64,000 nucleotides of DNA from Pandoraea fibrosis (GCF_000807775.2 NZ_CP047385.1:3162001-3226000), one strand, 5' to 3'. Shown: positions 42,976 to 53,367, counted from the first letter of the stretch. Numbers and translations: made by a program. The notes: generated by a model from the letters alone, not told the origin.

Positions 42976-43824
42976 TCAGGCGTTTGCGAACGTGTGGCCC
43001 TTATCGGTCGATGCGGTGGATCCGGTGGATGCCGGGCCGGCGCCATCCACTGGCGATGCGAGGCCGGGTTGATCCGCGACATGCCCCGCCTCGCGTGGCG
43101 GTGTGATGTCGGCGTCTTTTGCCAGCGCGAAGACCGCAGCGAAGCTTGCCAGTTGTTCCTCTCCGGGCATCGGCGCCTTGAGTGCTGCCACCATCAATGC
43201 CGTAAGTCTCGCGACAACTTGCAGGTCGCCCATGGGTTGGCCTTGTGCAAAGGTGTCGATCAGCCGCGTGGTATCGCTGCTCGCCAGCACGCCGGACAAC
43301 GCTTGCAGGGCGAAGTGCAGCCGCCAGCCCAGTTCCTGACGCGGTAACTCGGGCAGCGCGCGTGCAAAGGCTTCGAAGAAACGCTCGAATACCGGTGCAT
43401 AGTGCAGTTGCAGATAGTCGCGGATGAATGGCGACGGATCGGCGTAGACACGCCCGAGCAGCCGCAGAAACGCCGGGCCGCCAATATCGCGATGGTGCGA
43501 AATGGCCAGGGCAGGGATGAACATTGCCCCGAGCACGTGTTCACACGTTAGCTGTGGAGACGGCCAAACGTCTTCGGCGCGGGTCAATAGCGCGAGGCGC
43601 TCCTCGTTGAGCCGGTCGAGCCGGCGCGAGAGCATCGCCTGAAGCAGGGTTTCCTTGCTTCCGAAGTGATAGTTGACGGCCGCCAGATTGACCTCTGCGC
43701 GCGACGTAATCTGGCGCAGGGACATGGCTTCGTAGCCGTATTCGATAAAAAGATCTTCTGCGGCATCGAGGATGCGCAGTTTGGTATCGCCAGCTTGTCG
43801 GCCGGCCGAGAGGCGTGGGCTCAC
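42976..43824 (-). CDS. TetR-family regulator, probable fatty-acid degradation repressor
   Basis: A 282-residue TetR protein, longer than typical. The DNA-binding domain is in residues ~14-60 (YGYEAMSLRQITSRAEVNLAAVNYHFGSKE), followed by an all-helical ligand domain with HHRDIGGPAFLRLLGRVYAD and a disordered Pro/Gly/Ser-rich C-terminal tail of ~35 residues. PsrA and FadP are TetR-type repressors of fatty-acid catabolism that respond to acyl-CoA; position upstream of fadE suggests the same role. A palindromic operator precedes its start at 43883-43902. Confidence 0.88.
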   Translation of the reverse strand: MSPRLSAGRQAGDTKLRILDAAEDLFIEYGYEAMSLRQITSRAEVNLAAVNYHFGSKETLLQAMLSRRLDRLNEERLALLTRAEDVWPSPQLTCEHVLGAMFIPALAISHHRDIGGPAFLRLLGRVYADPSPFIRDYLQLHYAPVFERFFEAFARALPELPRQELGWRLHFALQALSGVLASSDTTRLIDTFAQGQPMGDLQVVARLTALMVAALKAPMPGEEQLASFAAVFALAKDADITPPREAGHVADQPGLASPVDGAGPASTGSTASTDKGHTFANA

Positions 43825-44257
43825 GACGAACCTCCGGTAAGACGCAGCACTACGCTACGTCGCTTCAATGAACTTATGTTTCATTCAAACGTTCGATTGA
43901 ATCCTAGAACGTCAATGCACGTCTCCCAAGATCTTTTTGTGGATGGCGCCCTCTAAAGCATTGTTCCGGTCAATAGGGGCGCGGCTGCCGCGGCGACCGA
44001 CGCTGGAAGGAGCGCGAAGGTGAAATCGTCCGATTTCCCTGATTTCCGGCCGGAAAGTCTGGAGGCGGTGCAATAGTTTGCTAAAATGTCCCGCTTTGTG
44101 TGCAAAACCGTTTTGGGGCTACCCCGATTTGTCGGGGGCGGAGGGAAGCCAGCGTCGTATCGCTGGTTCCGGCCCAAGGTTGATTAACTGACTGGGTCCG
44201 CTTGTGGCATTCCCTCGCCACAACACAGAACGACCCTCTGGATGGACGAATATCCTC
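43825..44257. promoter_or_regulatory. tetR/tig divergent region with structured tig leader
   Basis: 433 bases with no supported gene. Besides the operator at 43883-43902 it holds GAAATCG-TC-CGATTTC (44022-44037), the 14-base palindrome TTTCCGGCCGGAAA (44043-44056) and an extended -10, TG-C-TAAAAT (44079-44087). Downstream in the presumed tig leader are CAAAA-CCG-TTTTG (44103-44115) and CCCCGA-TTTG-TCGGGG (44122-44137). If transcription begins near 44094 the leader is about 165 bases and structured. Confidence 0.55.
43883..43902. promoter_or_regulatory. TetR autoregulatory operator candidate
   Basis: ATTCAAACGTTCGATTGAAT is a 20-base dyad matching its reverse complement at 16 positions (ATTCAA/TTGAAT arms). 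It is 59 bases upstream of the tetR start. Confidence 0.6.
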
Positions 44258-45598
44258 ATGACTATCGCTGTTGAAAACCTCGGCAAGCTCGAGCGTCGCT
44301 TTACCATCGCCCTGCCCAAGCAGGAAGTCGAAAAAGAAGTCGCGGCTCGTATTCAGAAACTGTCGAAGACGGTTCGTATGCCGGGCTTCCGTCCGGGCAA
44401 GGTGCCCCTGAAGATGGTCACCCAGCAATACGGTGGTCAGGTCGAAGCCGAAGTCGTGAGCGACAAGGTTGGCCAGCAATTCTTCGAAATCAGCAAGGAA
44501 CAGGACCTGCGTGTGGCCGGTCAGCCGCGCTTCGCGCCGAAGGCCGACGCTGCCGACACCGAATACGCATTCGACGCCACGTTCGAGATCTATCCGGAAG
44601 TCAAGATTGGCGATCTGAGCGCTGCTGAAGTCAGCCGCACCACGACCGACGTCTCGGAAGCCGAGATCGATCGCACCATCGACATCCTGCGCAAGCAACG
44701 CGTGCACTATCACGTGCGTGGCGAAGCGGGTGCGCATGGCGACGGCGGCACGGTGGAAGCCAAGGACGGCGACCGCGTGACGGTCGACTTCGTCGGCAAG
44801 ATCGATGGCGAAGTGTTCGCTGGTGGTAGCGCCGAAGATTTCGTCTTCGTGCTGGGCGAAGGCCGCATGCTGCCGGAGTTCGAAAAGGCAACGCTGGGTC
44901 TGAAGGTCGGCGAGTCGAAGGAATTCGAACTCAAGTTCCCGGACGAGTACCACGGCAAGGAAGTCGCGGGTAAGACCGCCACGTTCACCGTCACGCTCAA
45001 GAAGGTCGAGTGGGCGCACCTGCCGGAAGTCGACGGCGAGTTCGCCAAGTCGCTCGGCATCGCCGACGGCAGCATCGAAAAGATGCGCGCCGACATCAAG
45101 GAAAACCTCTCGCGCGAAGTGAAGCGTCGCACGCAAGCCCTGCTCAAGGATCAAGTGATGAATGCACTGATCTCCGTGGCAGAGCTGGAAGTGCCGAACG
45201 CGCTGATTGCTCAGGATCAGGAGCGTCTGGTGGCGATGGCCCGTCAGGATCTCGCACAGCGTGGCGTGCCGAACGCCGGCAACGTGCCGATCCCGGCCGA
45301 AATGTTCAAGGAACAAGCTGAGCGGCGCGTGAAGCTGGGCCTGATTCTGGCTGAGCTGGTCAAGCAGAACGACCTGCAAGCCAAGCCGGAGCAAATCAAG
45401 GCCGAAGTCGAAGAGTTCGCGAAGAGCTACGAAGACCCGCAAGAAGTCGTCCGCTGGTACTATGGCGATCAGCAGCGCATGGCGGAAATGGAAGGTTTCG
45501 TCGTCGAGAACAACGTTGTCGAGTTCGTCCTGGGTAAGGCCAAGGTGACCGACAAGCAAGTCAGCTTCGAAGAGCTGGCTGGCAACACGCAGTCCTGA
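44258..45598 (+). CDS. tig: Trigger factor
   Basis: A 446-residue ribosome-associated chaperone and peptidyl-prolyl isomerase. The ribosome-binding loop GFRPGKVP is in the N-terminal domain (~residues 43-50). The FKBP-type domain (~150-245) contains [19 protein letters not shown] and [19 protein letters not shown], and the long helical C-terminal arm follows. The ATG at 44258 gives the usual [13 protein letters not shown] start. It is separated from clpP by a terminator, although the tig-clpP-clpX-lon order is conserved. Confidence 0.97.
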   Translation: MTIAVENLGKLERRFTIALPKQEVEKEVAARIQKLSKTVRMPGFRPGKVPLKMVTQQYGGQVEAEVVSDKVGQQFFEISKEQDLRVAGQPRFAPKADAADTEYAFDATFEIYPEVKIGDLSAAEVSRTTTDVSEAEIDRTIDILRKQRVHYHVRGEAGAHGDGGTVEAKDGDRVTVDFVGKIDGEVFAGGSAEDFVFVLGEGRMLPEFEKATLGLKVGESKEFELKFPDEYHGKEVAGKTATFTVTLKKVEWAHLPEVDGEFAKSLGIADGSIEKMRADIKENLSREVKRRTQALLKDQVMNALISVAELEVPNALIAQDQERLVAMARQDLAQRGVPNAGNVPIPAEMFKEQAERRVKLGLILAELVKQNDLQAKPEQIKAEVEEFAKSYEDPQEVVRWYYGDQQRMAEMEGFVVENNVVEFVLGKAKVTDKQVSFEELAGNTQS

Positions 45599-45620
45599 TC
45601 GAACGCGACATGACCGACTG

Positions 45621-45655
45621 AACCGCCGCGGCCGCAAGGCCGTGGCGGTTCTTTT
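45621..45655 (+). terminator. tig terminator
   Basis: AACCGCCGCGGCC and GGCCGTGGCGGTT (13 pairs, one G-U) flank a GCAA loop and are followed by CTTTT. Confidence 0.85.
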
Positions 45656-45721
45656 CCAAATGGCCTCCGGGCCTCCTCCCTGCGGCGCGCAAAACCATCT
45701 CGATAGAAGGGTCGAACCGAT

Positions 45722-46378
45722 ATGATTACCCGTTCCGAATTGCTCGCCCAACTCGCCTCCCAGACACACAACTCCGCTCTCGAAACGCAAGGCCTCGGCC
45801 TCGTGCCGATGGTCGTCGAGCAAAGTGGTCGTGGCGAGCGCGCTTACGATATCTACTCGCGACTCCTCAAGGAGCGCATCATTTTCCTGGTGGGCGAGGT
45901 CAACGACCAGAGCGCCAACCTCGTCGTCGCCCAATTGCTGTTCCTCGAGAGCGAAAATCCGGACAAGGAAATCTCGATGTACATCAACTCGCCGGGCGGT
46001 TCCGTCTCGGCGGGCCTGGCGATTTACGACACGATGAAGTTCGTCAAGCCGCCGGTCTCGACGCTGTGCCTCGGCATGGCGGCAAGCATGGGTGCATTCC
46101 TGCTGGCTGCTGGTGAGAAGGGCAAGCGTTTCGCGCTGCCGAACGCGCGCATCATGATTCACCAACCGCTGGGCGGCGCCCGCGGCCAGGCGTCGGATAT
46201 CGAGATTCACGCCCGGGAAATCCTTTTGCTCAAGGAGCGCTTGAATCATCTGCTCTCCATTAACACCGGCCAGCCGATCGAGACTATTGCGCGCGACACC
46301 GATCGAGACAACTTCAAGTCGGCGGCCGATGCCGTCGAGTATGGGTTGATCGATCTCGTGCTCGAAAAGCGTCCCTGA
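45722..46378 (+). CDS. clpP: ATP-dependent Clp protease proteolytic subunit
   Basis: A 218-residue serine peptidase forming the tetradecameric ClpP barrel. The active Ser is in [11 protein letters not shown], His in [10 protein letters not shown] and Asp in ARDTDRDN. The N-terminal propeptide-like segment ends before [23 protein letters not shown]. Length is typical (207-218). AAGGG lies about ten bases upstream. It is 236 bases before clpX and likely shares at least some transcripts with it. Confidence 0.97.
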   Translation: MITRSELLAQLASQTHNSALETQGLGLVPMVVEQSGRGERAYDIYSRLLKERIIFLVGEVNDQSANLVVAQLLFLESENPDKEISMYINSPGGSVSAGLAIYDTMKFVKPPVSTLCLGMAASMGAFLLAAGEKGKRFALPNARIMIHQPLGGARGQASDIEIHAREILLLKERLNHLLSINTGQPIETIARDTDRDNFKSAADAVEYGLIDLVLEKRP

Positions 46379-46614
46379 TTCGATCTCCAAATCTGGGCGC
46401 CTGAGCGCAAAAAGGCTGGCGCGGCATCGGGTGTTGTCGTCTCGAAAGGCCGGGTGATCGCGCCAAGTCTTTGTCGTAAAAGGGAATTTAGGGTTGTCGC
46501 GGGTGGGCCACACGCTCGCGCGGCATGGCGTTACAATGGGATTCATGTATGCCGCGTTTGCCGCCCCCGACGGGGGACGACCGGGGCGCAAATTGCTAGC
46601 AGGCTGACACAGAT

Positions 46615-47895
46615 ATGGTGGATAAAAAAAGCACTTCCAACGGCGAAAAGCTGCTCTACTGCTCCTTCTGCGGAAAGAGTCAGCACGAGGTCAAGAAGCT
46701 CATCGCAGGGCCGTCCGTGTTCATCTGCGACGAGTGCATTGATCTGTGCAACGAGATTATTCGCGACGAGGCCGCAGCGGCCGAAGACGAGAGCGGCAGT
46801 GGCGGCAAGTCCGATTTGCCATCGCCGCAGGAAATTCGCGAGAGTCTCGATCAATATGTGATCGGTCAGGACCGCGCCAAGAAGATTCTGGCAGTGGCGG
46901 TCTATAACCATTACAAGCGATTGAAGCACCTCGGCGACAAGCGCGACGAGGTTGAACTTTCCAAGAGCAACATCCTGCTGATCGGGCCGACCGGCTCGGG
47001 CAAGACGCTGCTCGCGCAGACGCTCGCGCGTTTGCTCAACGTGCCCTTCGTGATTGCCGACGCCACCACGCTGACCGAAGCCGGTTACGTGGGGGAAGAC
47101 GTCGAAAATATCATTCAAAAGCTGCTGCAGAACTGCAATTACGAGATCGAGCAGGCGCAGAAGGGCATTGTATATATCGACGAAATCGACAAGATCAGCC
47201 GCAAGTCGGACAATCCGTCGATTACGCGCGACGTGTCGGGCGAAGGCGTGCAGCAGGCACTGCTCAAACTGGTGGAAGGCACGATGGCGTCGGTGCCGCC
47301 GCAAGGCGGTCGCAAGCATCCGAACCAGGATTTCATCCAGGTTGATACGACGAATATCCTGTTCATCTGCGGCGGCGCGTTCGATGGTCTCGAGAAGATC
47401 ATCATGAACCGCACCGAGAAGACGGGTATCGGCTTCGGCGCGACGGTCAAGACGGGTGAAGAGCGTGACGCGGGCGAGTTGCTGCGTGACGTCGAGCCGG
47501 AAGATTTGATCAAGTTCGGTCTGATTCCGGAACTGATTGGCCGTCTGCCGGTGGTTGCCACGTTGGGTAAGCTTGATGAAGACGTGCTGGTCACGATCCT
47601 CATCGAGCCGAAGAACGCACTGGTCAAGCAATACCAGCGTCTGTTCCTGATGGAAGGGGTGGAGCTGGAAATTCGTCCGGCAGCGCTGCACGCGGTGGCT
47701 CGCAAGGCCATCAAGCGCAAGACCGGCGCGCGCGGCCTGCGTTCGATCATCGAACAGGCACTGCTCGAGGTCATGTACGAGCTGCCGTCGCTCAAGGGCG
47801 TTACCAAGGTGATCCTGGACGAGAACGCGATCAGCGGCGACGGAAAACCGCTTTTGATCTACCAGGAGTCGCCCAAGGTTGCCGGCTCCAATTGA
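46615..47895 (+). CDS. clpX: ATP-dependent Clp protease unfoldase ClpX
   Basis: A 426-residue AAA+ unfoldase feeding substrates to ClpP. It has the N-terminal C4 zinc domain ([10 protein letters not shown]...[10 protein letters not shown]), Walker [11 protein letters not shown] and the pore-1 loop GYVGED. Walker B ([11 protein letters not shown]), the RKH loop (GGRKHPNQ) and the ClpP-docking IGF loop (TGIGFGA) follow, and the sensor-2 region is complete. No truncation. A strong terminator follows. Confidence 0.98.
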   Translation: MVDKKSTSNGEKLLYCSFCGKSQHEVKKLIAGPSVFICDECIDLCNEIIRDEAAAAEDESGSGGKSDLPSPQEIRESLDQYVIGQDRAKKILAVAVYNHYKRLKHLGDKRDEVELSKSNILLIGPTGSGKTLLAQTLARLLNVPFVIADATTLTEAGYVGEDVENIIQKLLQNCNYEIEQAQKGIVYIDEIDKISRKSDNPSITRDVSGEGVQQALLKLVEGTMASVPPQGGRKHPNQDFIQVDTTNILFICGGAFDGLEKIIMNRTEKTGIGFGATVKTGEERDAGELLRDVEPEDLIKFGLIPELIGRLPVVATLGKLDEDVLVTILIEPKNALVKQYQRLFLMEGVELEIRPAALHAVARKAIKRKTGARGLRSIIEQALLEVMYELPSLKGVTKVILDENAISGDGKPLLIYQESPKVAGSN

Positions 47896-47917
47896 ACGGT
47901 CAACTCAGTGCCACCCG

Positions 47918-47950
47918 AAGCCGTTCATGGAAACATGGGCGGCTTTTTTT
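47918..47950 (+). terminator. clpX terminator
   Basis: AAGCCGTTCATG pairs with CATGGGCGGCTT (12 pairs, two G-U) around a GAAA tetraloop, followed by seven or more T. Confidence 0.9.
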
Positions 47951-48022
47951 CCTTCATACTACTGCCACGGGCAATGAAACCCCGAGTGGTGCAACTTGTC
48001 GGCGAAAGGGCCCTTCGTCCCT

Positions 48023-48050
48023 CTTGTAATTCACGCCGGCGGCCTCAATT
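48023..48050 (+). promoter_or_regulatory. Possible sigma-32 promoter of lon
   Basis: CTTGTAA (48023-48029) and CCTCAATT (48043-48050) are 13 bases apart, close to the heat-shock consensus CTTGAA / CCCCATnT. They lie about 40 bases before the lon start. lon is a heat-shock gene in most proteobacteria; the match is imperfect. Confidence 0.5.
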
Positions 48051-48089
48051 AGCTGGAACACAACGGTATCGTTAAATATGGGGAACGAG

Positions 48090-50510
48090 ATGTCAGGCAC
48101 CCAAATCCTCCCGCCCGAAGCGATTCAACTGCCCCTGTTGCCTTTGCGCGACGTGGTCGTGTTTCCGCACATGGTGATTCCCCTTTTCGTGGGGCGTCCG
48201 AAATCGATTAAAGCGCTTGAAACCGCCATGGAAGGCGGCAAGCACATCATGCTGGTCGCGCAAAAAGCAGCGGCCAAGGATGAGCCCACGTCCAAGGATC
48301 TCTACGAGATCGGGTGCGTGGCCAACATCCTGCAAATGCTCAAACTGCCCGACGGCACCGTGAAGGTGCTGGTGGAAGGGATTCAACGCGCCCGCACCCT
48401 GAGTGTGGATGAGGAAGAAACCCAGTTCACGTCGGAAGTCATGCCGCTCGAGCCGGACGATGGCAATTCGCCGGAATCCGAGGCCCTGCGTCGTGCGATC
48501 GTGGCGCAGTTCGATCAGTACGTGAAGCTCAACAAGAAGATCCCGCCCGAGATCCTGACGTCGTTGTCGGGCATCGACGAGGCCGGTCGTCTTGCGGATA
48601 CCATCGCCGCGCACCTGCCGCTCAAGCTCGAGCAGAAGCAGAAGATTCTGGAGATGTTCCCGGTCATCGAGCGCCTCGAGCATCTGCTCGCGCAACTCGA
48701 GAGCGAGATCGACATTCTTCAGGTGGAAAAGCGCATCCGTGGCCGCGTAAAGCGCCAGATGGAAAAGAGCCAGCGCGAGTACTACCTGAACGAACAGGTC
48801 AAGGCCATCCAGAAGGAATTGGGCGAAGGCGAAGAAGGCGCCGATCTCGAGGAACTCGAGAAGCGTATCAAGGCTGCGCACCTGCCGAAGGAAGCCAAGA
48901 AGAAGGCCGACGCCGAACTCAAGAAGCTCAAGCTGATGTCGCCGATGTCCGCCGAAGCGACGGTTGTGCGTAACTACATCGACACGCTGGTCGGTCTGCC
49001 GTGGCGCAAGAAGAGCAAGGTGAACAACGACCTGTCGAACGCTGAGAAGGTGCTCGACGAGGACCACTTCGGTCTCGAGAAGGTCAAGGAACGCATTCTT
49101 GAGTATCTTGCCGTGCAACAGCGCGTGGACAAGGTCAAGGCGCCGATCCTGTGCCTGGTCGGGCCCCCCGGCGTAGGCAAGACCTCGCTCGGTCAGTCGA
49201 TCGCGCGTGCAACGAACCGCAAGTTCGTGCGCATGGCGTTGGGCGGCGTGCGTGACGAGGCCGAGATTCGCGGTCACCGTCGCACGTACATCGGGTCGAT
49301 GCCGGGCAAGATTCTGCAGAGCCTGTCGAAGGTCGCGGTGCGCAATCCGCTGTTCCTGCTCGACGAAGTGGACAAGATGGGCATGGACTTCCGGGGCGAT
49401 CCGAGTTCGGCGCTGCTCGAAGTGCTTGATCCCGAGCAGAACCACACGTTCTCGGATCACTACGTCGAAGTCGACTTCGACCTGTCGGATGTGATGTTCG
49501 TGGCGACCTCGAACTCGCTGAACATTCCGGCGCCGTTGCTCGACCGTATGGAAGTGATTCGCCTGTCGGGCTACACGGAAGACGAGAAGGTCAACATCGC
49601 CCAGCGTTATCTGCTGCCGAAGCAGAAGAAAAACAACGGGTTGAAGGAAGGCGAGATCGATCTCACGGAAGCCGCAATCCGCGACATCATTCGCTACTAC
49701 ACGCGCGAAGCCGGTGTACGTTCGCTCGAGCGCGAGATCTCGAAGATCTGCCGCAAGGTCGTGAAGATGTTGTTGCTCAAGAAGGTCGATGGTTCGTCCA
49801 TCAAGGTCGACGCGAGCAATCTCGACAACTTCCTGGGTGTGCGCAAGTTCGACTTCGGTCTGGCCATGAAGGAAAACCAGATCGGTCAGGTCACGGGTCT
49901 GGCGTGGACGGAGGTGGGCGGCGATCTGCTGACCATCGAAGCCGCGCTGATGCCGGGCAAGGGCAATATCATTCGCACGGGTTCGCTCGGCGACGTGATG
50001 AAGGAGTCGGTCGAAGCTGCACGTTCGGTGGTGCGTTCGCGCGCCCGTCGCCTCGGTGTGACGGACGAGCAATTCGAGAAGAAGGATATTCACATCCACG
50101 TGCCGGAGGGCGCGACGCCGAAGGACGGTCCGTCTGCCGGTATCGCGATGACGACGGCGCTCGTCTCGGTGCTCACCGGTATTCCGGTGCGTGCGGATGT
50201 GGCGATGACTGGTGAGATCACGCTGCGCGGTGAAGTGCTGCCGATCGGCGGTCTCAAGGAGAAGCTGCTTGCAGCGCATCGCGGTGGCATCAAGCTCGTG
50301 TTGATTCCGGAAGAGAACGTGAAGGATCTCGCCGAGATTCCAGATACGGTCAAGAACGCGCTGGAGATCGTGCCGGTGCGCTGGATCGACAAGGTGCTTG
50401 AGCTGGCGTTGGAGCATGCGCCGGTGCCGATTCCGGAAGACGAGGCGAAAGCTGCCCCTGTCACGCCGAATACGGATGCCAGTGGCAAGCAAGAAGTCAT
50501 CAAGCACTGA
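48090..50510 (+). CDS. lon: ATP-dependent protease Lon
   Basis: An 806-residue AAA+ protease. N-terminal substrate-binding domain ([22 protein letters not shown]), coiled coil around residues 190-270, Walker [15 protein letters not shown], Walker [13 protein letters not shown], and the Ser-Lys proteolytic dyad in [11 protein letters not shown] and [12 protein letters not shown]. The start at 48090 ([11 protein letters not shown]) has GGGGA five bases upstream; the ATG 12 bases earlier has no SD. Its own terminator follows. Confidence 0.97.
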   Translation: MSGTQILPPEAIQLPLLPLRDVVVFPHMVIPLFVGRPKSIKALETAMEGGKHIMLVAQKAAAKDEPTSKDLYEIGCVANILQMLKLPDGTVKVLVEGIQRARTLSVDEEETQFTSEVMPLEPDDGNSPESEALRRAIVAQFDQYVKLNKKIPPEILTSLSGIDEAGRLADTIAAHLPLKLEQKQKILEMFPVIERLEHLLAQLESEIDILQVEKRIRGRVKRQMEKSQREYYLNEQVKAIQKELGEGEEGADLEELEKRIKAAHLPKEAKKKADAELKKLKLMSPMSAEATVVRNYIDTLVGLPWRKKSKVNNDLSNAEKVLDEDHFGLEKVKERILEYLAVQQRVDKVKAPILCLVGPPGVGKTSLGQSIARATNRKFVRMALGGVRDEAEIRGHRRTYIGSMPGKILQSLSKVAVRNPLFLLDEVDKMGMDFRGDPSSALLEVLDPEQNHTFSDHYVEVDFDLSDVMFVATSNSLNIPAPLLDRMEVIRLSGYTEDEKVNIAQRYLLPKQKKNNGLKEGEIDLTEAAIRDIIRYYTREAGVRSLEREISKICRKVVKMLLLKKVDGSSIKVDASNLDNFLGVRKFDFGLAMKENQIGQVTGLAWTEVGGDLLTIEAALMPGKGNIIRTGSLGDVMKESVEAARSVVRSRARRLGVTDEQFEKKDIHIHVPEGATPKDGPSAGIAMTTALVSVLTGIPVRADVAMTGEITLRGEVLPIGGLKEKLLAAHRGGIKLVLIPEENVKDLAEIPDTVKNALEIVPVRWIDKVLELALEHAPVPIPEDEAKAAPVTPNTDASGKQEVIKH

Positions 50511-50572
50511 TTCTCGTTTTTCGTCCGGCGTGACGGCATTTGTGTAGCCGCCCACCGGATCGAAAATGGGCA

Positions 50573-50603
50573 AAAAGCTCGGGGTTTTCCCCGGGCTTTT
50601 TTT
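50573..50603 (+). terminator. lon terminator
   Basis: AAAAGCTCGGGG and CCCCGGGCTTTT form a 12-pair stem (one G-U) around TTTT, followed by further T residues. Confidence 0.92.
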
Positions 50604-50687
50604 ATTCACGCAAAGTAATCGAAAATAGCGACCGGAATGCGCAGATTCAGGAGTGCTTCCTATGCAGCCAAAAGGGCGCAAAACGGC

Positions 50688-50716
50688 TTGACATCAGGGT
50701 TTGCGGCTTGTCTAAT
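50688..50716 (+). promoter_or_regulatory. Sigma-70 promoter of hupB
   Basis: TTGACA (50688-50693), a 17-base spacer and TCTAAT (50711-50716) give a near-consensus promoter. The predicted start near 50723 leaves a leader of about 85 bases before the GTG start. Confidence 0.8.
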
Positions 50717-50808
50717 GGCAAAGCCAGCGGACCTCGCAGATCAATGTCAAGGCGCGCAAAGAGCGCCTCCGCGGCTCAATCGCCTACTATCCTTGCAAGG
50801 GGGTTACA

Positions 50809-51081
50809 GTGAATAAGACGGAACTGATCGATCATATCGCGGGTGAGGCAGACATCTCGAAAGCTGCCGCCGGTCGAGCACTTGAAGCATTGGTGGGTGC
50901 AGTAAAGAAAGCGCTGAAGAAGGGAGATTCCGTAACGCTTGTCGGCTTTGGCACGTTCCTCGTGGCCAAGCGAGCGGCGCGCATCGGGCGGAATCCGCGC
51001 ACTGGCGGCGAGATCAAGATCAAGGCAGCAAAGGTTCCGAAATTTCGCCCTGGCAAAGGTTTGAAAGATACGTTAAACTAA
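50809..51081 (+). CDS. hupB: DNA-binding protein HU (beta-type)
   Basis: A 90-residue histone-like nucleoid protein. It starts with GTG ([18 protein letters not shown]), with AAGGGGG five bases upstream. The DNA-minor-groove arm is present ([26 protein letters not shown]), including the conserved RNP turn. Length is the family norm. A strong promoter precedes it, consistent with high expression. The position after lon matches most proteobacteria. Confidence 0.97.
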   Translation: MNKTELIDHIAGEADISKAAAGRALEALVGAVKKALKKGDSVTLVGFGTFLVAKRAARIGRNPRTGGEIKIKAAKVPKFRPGKGLKDTLN

Positions 51082-51137
51082 CGAGCTTTCCTGCTTCGGC
51101 AGGGAGCAGTAGCAAGAACAACACTTGAATCGGGAAC

Positions 51138-51213
51138 GGGTGCTTAGCTCAGTTGGTAGAGCGGCGCCCTTACAAGGCGTAGGTCGGGGGTTCGAGCCCC
51201 TCAGCACCCACCA
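51138..51213 (+). tRNA. tRNA-Val (anticodon UAC)
   Basis: A 76-base cloverleaf: acceptor GGGTGCT/AGCACCC, D arm GCTC...GAGC, anticodon stem GCGCC/GGCGT with loop CTTACAA, T arm GGGGG-TTCGAGC-CCCTC and an encoded 3' CCA. Confidence 0.97.
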
Positions 51214-51229
51214 GTTCCAGATATCTTGG

Positions 51230-51306
51230 GGAGCGGTAGTTCAGTTGGTTAGAATACCGGCCTGTCACGCCGGGGGTCGCGGGTTCGAGCCCCGTCCGCT
51301 CCGCCA
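51230..51306 (+). tRNA. tRNA-Asp (anticodon GUC)
   Basis: A 77-base cloverleaf: acceptor GGAGCGG/CCGCTCC, anticodon stem CCGGC/GCCGG with loop CTGTCAC, T arm GCGGG-TTCGAGC-CCCGT and an encoded CCA. It lies 16 bases after tRNA-Val, probably one transcript. Confidence 0.97.
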
Positions 51307-51313
51307 AATTGTG

Positions 51314-51341
51314 AAAAGGCGAACTTCGGTTCGCCTTTTTT
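51314..51341 (+). terminator. Terminator of the tRNA transcript
   Basis: AAAAGGCGAAC pairs with GTTCGCCTTTT around a TTCG tetraloop, with six T residues. Confidence 0.93.
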
Positions 51342-51387
51342 GCCATATGACGTCCTAAGACGCTCTAGACGACTTTTCCGATTTCGT

Positions 51388-53310
51388 ATGTTCGACTTCA
51401 TCCGCCGTCATCAACGCTTGGTCCTCATCTTCCTGACGGTGCTGATCGTCCCGTCATTCGTGGTGTTCGGCGTTCATGGCTTGCAAGAATACGCCGCGGA
51501 TGCCAGCACGATTGCCAAGGTCGGCGATCAGACCGTGACACGTCAGGAATACGACAGCGTGCTCCGTTCGCAGACCGAGCGCATGCAACAAATGTTCGGT
51601 GGCGCAGTCGATGCGAGCCAGATCAACACCCCGGAAATGCGTGGTGCTGTGCTCGACAACCTGATCCAGCAGAAGCTGCTGCTGCAAGAAACCCTCAAAA
51701 AGAATCTGTCGGTGCCGGATGCCCAGGTGCGCGACGCGCTCCTCGCCATTCCCGCTATTGCGCAAATGCGTCGTCCGGACGGCTCGATCGATCAGGCCAA
51801 GTACGAACAATTGCTCGCTGCGCAGAACCTCACGCCGCAGCGACTCGAAGCGCAAATCCGCTTCGAACTGGCATCGAATCAACTGCCTGCGAGCGTACAG
51901 GCGAGCGCCATGCTGCCGAAGGCAGTGCTCGATCGCTTCGCGCAACTGCGCGCGCAACAGCGTGACGTGTCGGTGTTGAATTTCCCGGTCTCGGATTTCG
52001 CAGGCAAGGTGGTGCCGACGCCGCAGCAGATTCAGGCGTACTACGATGCGCACAAGGCTGCGTTCCAGACGCCGGAGTCGGCCGAAATCCAGTACGTGGT
52101 GCTCGACCCGAAAGCCATGCCGGCTGCGGCGGAAACGCCTGCGAGCGATGACGTGCTGCGCAAGATGTACAACGACAATCTGAAGCAATACACGACGCAG
52201 GAAGAGCGTCGTGCGTCGCACATCCTGATCGCTTCGCCAGCCGATGCGTCGCCGGCCGATCATGCGAAGGCGAAGGCCAAGGCGGAAGCACTGCTCGCAC
52301 AGATCAAGAAGAACCCGAACGACTTTGCCAAGCTGGCCAGCGAGAACTCGGAAGATCCGGGCTCGAAGGCGAACGGGGGCGACCTCGGCTTCTTTGCGCG
52401 CGATGCGATGGTCAAGCCGTTTGCCGATGCCACGTTTGCCCTCAAGGCTGACGGCGACGTGAGCGATGTCGTCAAGAGCGATTTCGGTTATCACATCATC
52501 AAGCTGACCGGTATCAAGCCGCAGCAGACCAAGTCGTTCGATGAGGTGAAGGGGCAACTGGCCGATCAGTATCGCCAGCAAGCTTCGGCGAAGGCGTATG
52601 CCAAGCTGGCGGATCAGTTCACCAACGCAGTGTATGAGCAACCCGACAGCCTGCAGCCGGTGGCCGACAAGCTGAATCTGAAGGTGCTGTCGGCGAAGGT
52701 CACGCGCACGCCGGATCCGTCGCAAGCCCAGAGCCCCTTGGGTAACGAGAAGTTGCTCAAGGCAGTGTTCGGCGACGAGGCACTCAAGAACAAGCGCAAC
52801 ACCGAAGCCGTGGATGTGGGGCAGGGTGTGCTCGTGTCGGCTCACGTGGTGAACTACCACCCCGCCGCAACGCCTCCGCTCGCGCAGATCGAAGCGCAGG
52901 TCAAGGAGAAGGCGGTAGCCGATCTGGCGGATCAGGAAGCCAAGAAAGCCGGTGAAGCCAAGCTTGACGCGCTGAAGAAGGGGGGCGACGCGGCTTTCGG
53001 TGCTGCTCAGACCGTTTCGCGTGATAACCCGGGCAAGCTGTCGGCCACGGCGCTGACCGCGATCTTCGGTGCTGACACGACCAAGCTGCCGGCATACGTC
53101 GGCGTGGCGCTGGGCGAAGGTCAGGGCTATGCGGTGTATCGCATCAGCAAGGTGACGCAGCCGGCGGAGCAAGATGCACAGCGTCTCGCGGCCGAAGCGC
53201 AGCAACTCAACCAACTGGCCGCTCAGGCCGAGTGGAATGCCTGGTTGGGGGATCTGCGGGCACGCTCGAAGGTCAAGGTCGTGAACGACGTCACGAAGGC
53301 AGGTTCGTAA
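51388..53310 (+). CDS. ppiD: Periplasmic folding chaperone PpiD (SurA_N/parvulin)
   Basis: A 640-residue inner-membrane-anchored periplasmic chaperone. N-terminal anchor residues ~12-32 (LVLIFLTVLIVPSFVVFGVHG), SurA_N-like domain, and one parvulin (PpiC) domain near residues 285-375 (RRASHILIASPAD...LGFFARDAMVKPFADATF...SDFGYHIIKLTG). The C-terminal ~250 residues are helical and polar. The start at 51388 gives the hallmark MFDFIRRHQ; no strong SD is seen. It follows the tRNA terminator and ends at its own strong terminator. Confidence 0.94.
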   Translation: MFDFIRRHQRLVLIFLTVLIVPSFVVFGVHGLQEYAADASTIAKVGDQTVTRQEYDSVLRSQTERMQQMFGGAVDASQINTPEMRGAVLDNLIQQKLLLQETLKKNLSVPDAQVRDALLAIPAIAQMRRPDGSIDQAKYEQLLAAQNLTPQRLEAQIRFELASNQLPASVQASAMLPKAVLDRFAQLRAQQRDVSVLNFPVSDFAGKVVPTPQQIQAYYDAHKAAFQTPESAEIQYVVLDPKAMPAAAETPASDDVLRKMYNDNLKQYTTQEERRASHILIASPADASPADHAKAKAKAEALLAQIKKNPNDFAKLASENSEDPGSKANGGDLGFFARDAMVKPFADATFALKADGDVSDVVKSDFGYHIIKLTGIKPQQTKSFDEVKGQLADQYRQQASAKAYAKLADQFTNAVYEQPDSLQPVADKLNLKVLSAKVTRTPDPSQAQSPLGNEKLLKAVFGDEALKNKRNTEAVDVGQGVLVSAHVVNYHPAATPPLAQIEAQVKEKAVADLADQEAKKAGEAKLDALKKGGDAAFGAAQTVSRDNPGKLSATALTAIFGADTTKLPAYVGVALGEGQGYAVYRISKVTQPAEQDAQRLAAEAQQLNQLAAQAEWNAWLGDLRARSKVKVVNDVTKAGS

Positions 53311-53339
53311 TCGGGTCACCGAACTACGAGCGGAAAGAG

Positions 53340-53367
53340 AAACGCGGCCAATTGGCCGCGTTTTTTT
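53340..53367. terminator. ppiD terminator
   Basis: AAACGCGGCC-AATT-GGCCGCGTTT with a following T-run. The T-run overlaps the stop codon of convergent tesA, and A/T-rich flanks allow bidirectional action. Confidence 0.92.

Noticed and set aside
48093..50681. Long minus-strand frame opposite lon
   Set aside because: It covers lon exactly with biased Arg/Leu/His composition; Lon motifs are on the plus strand.
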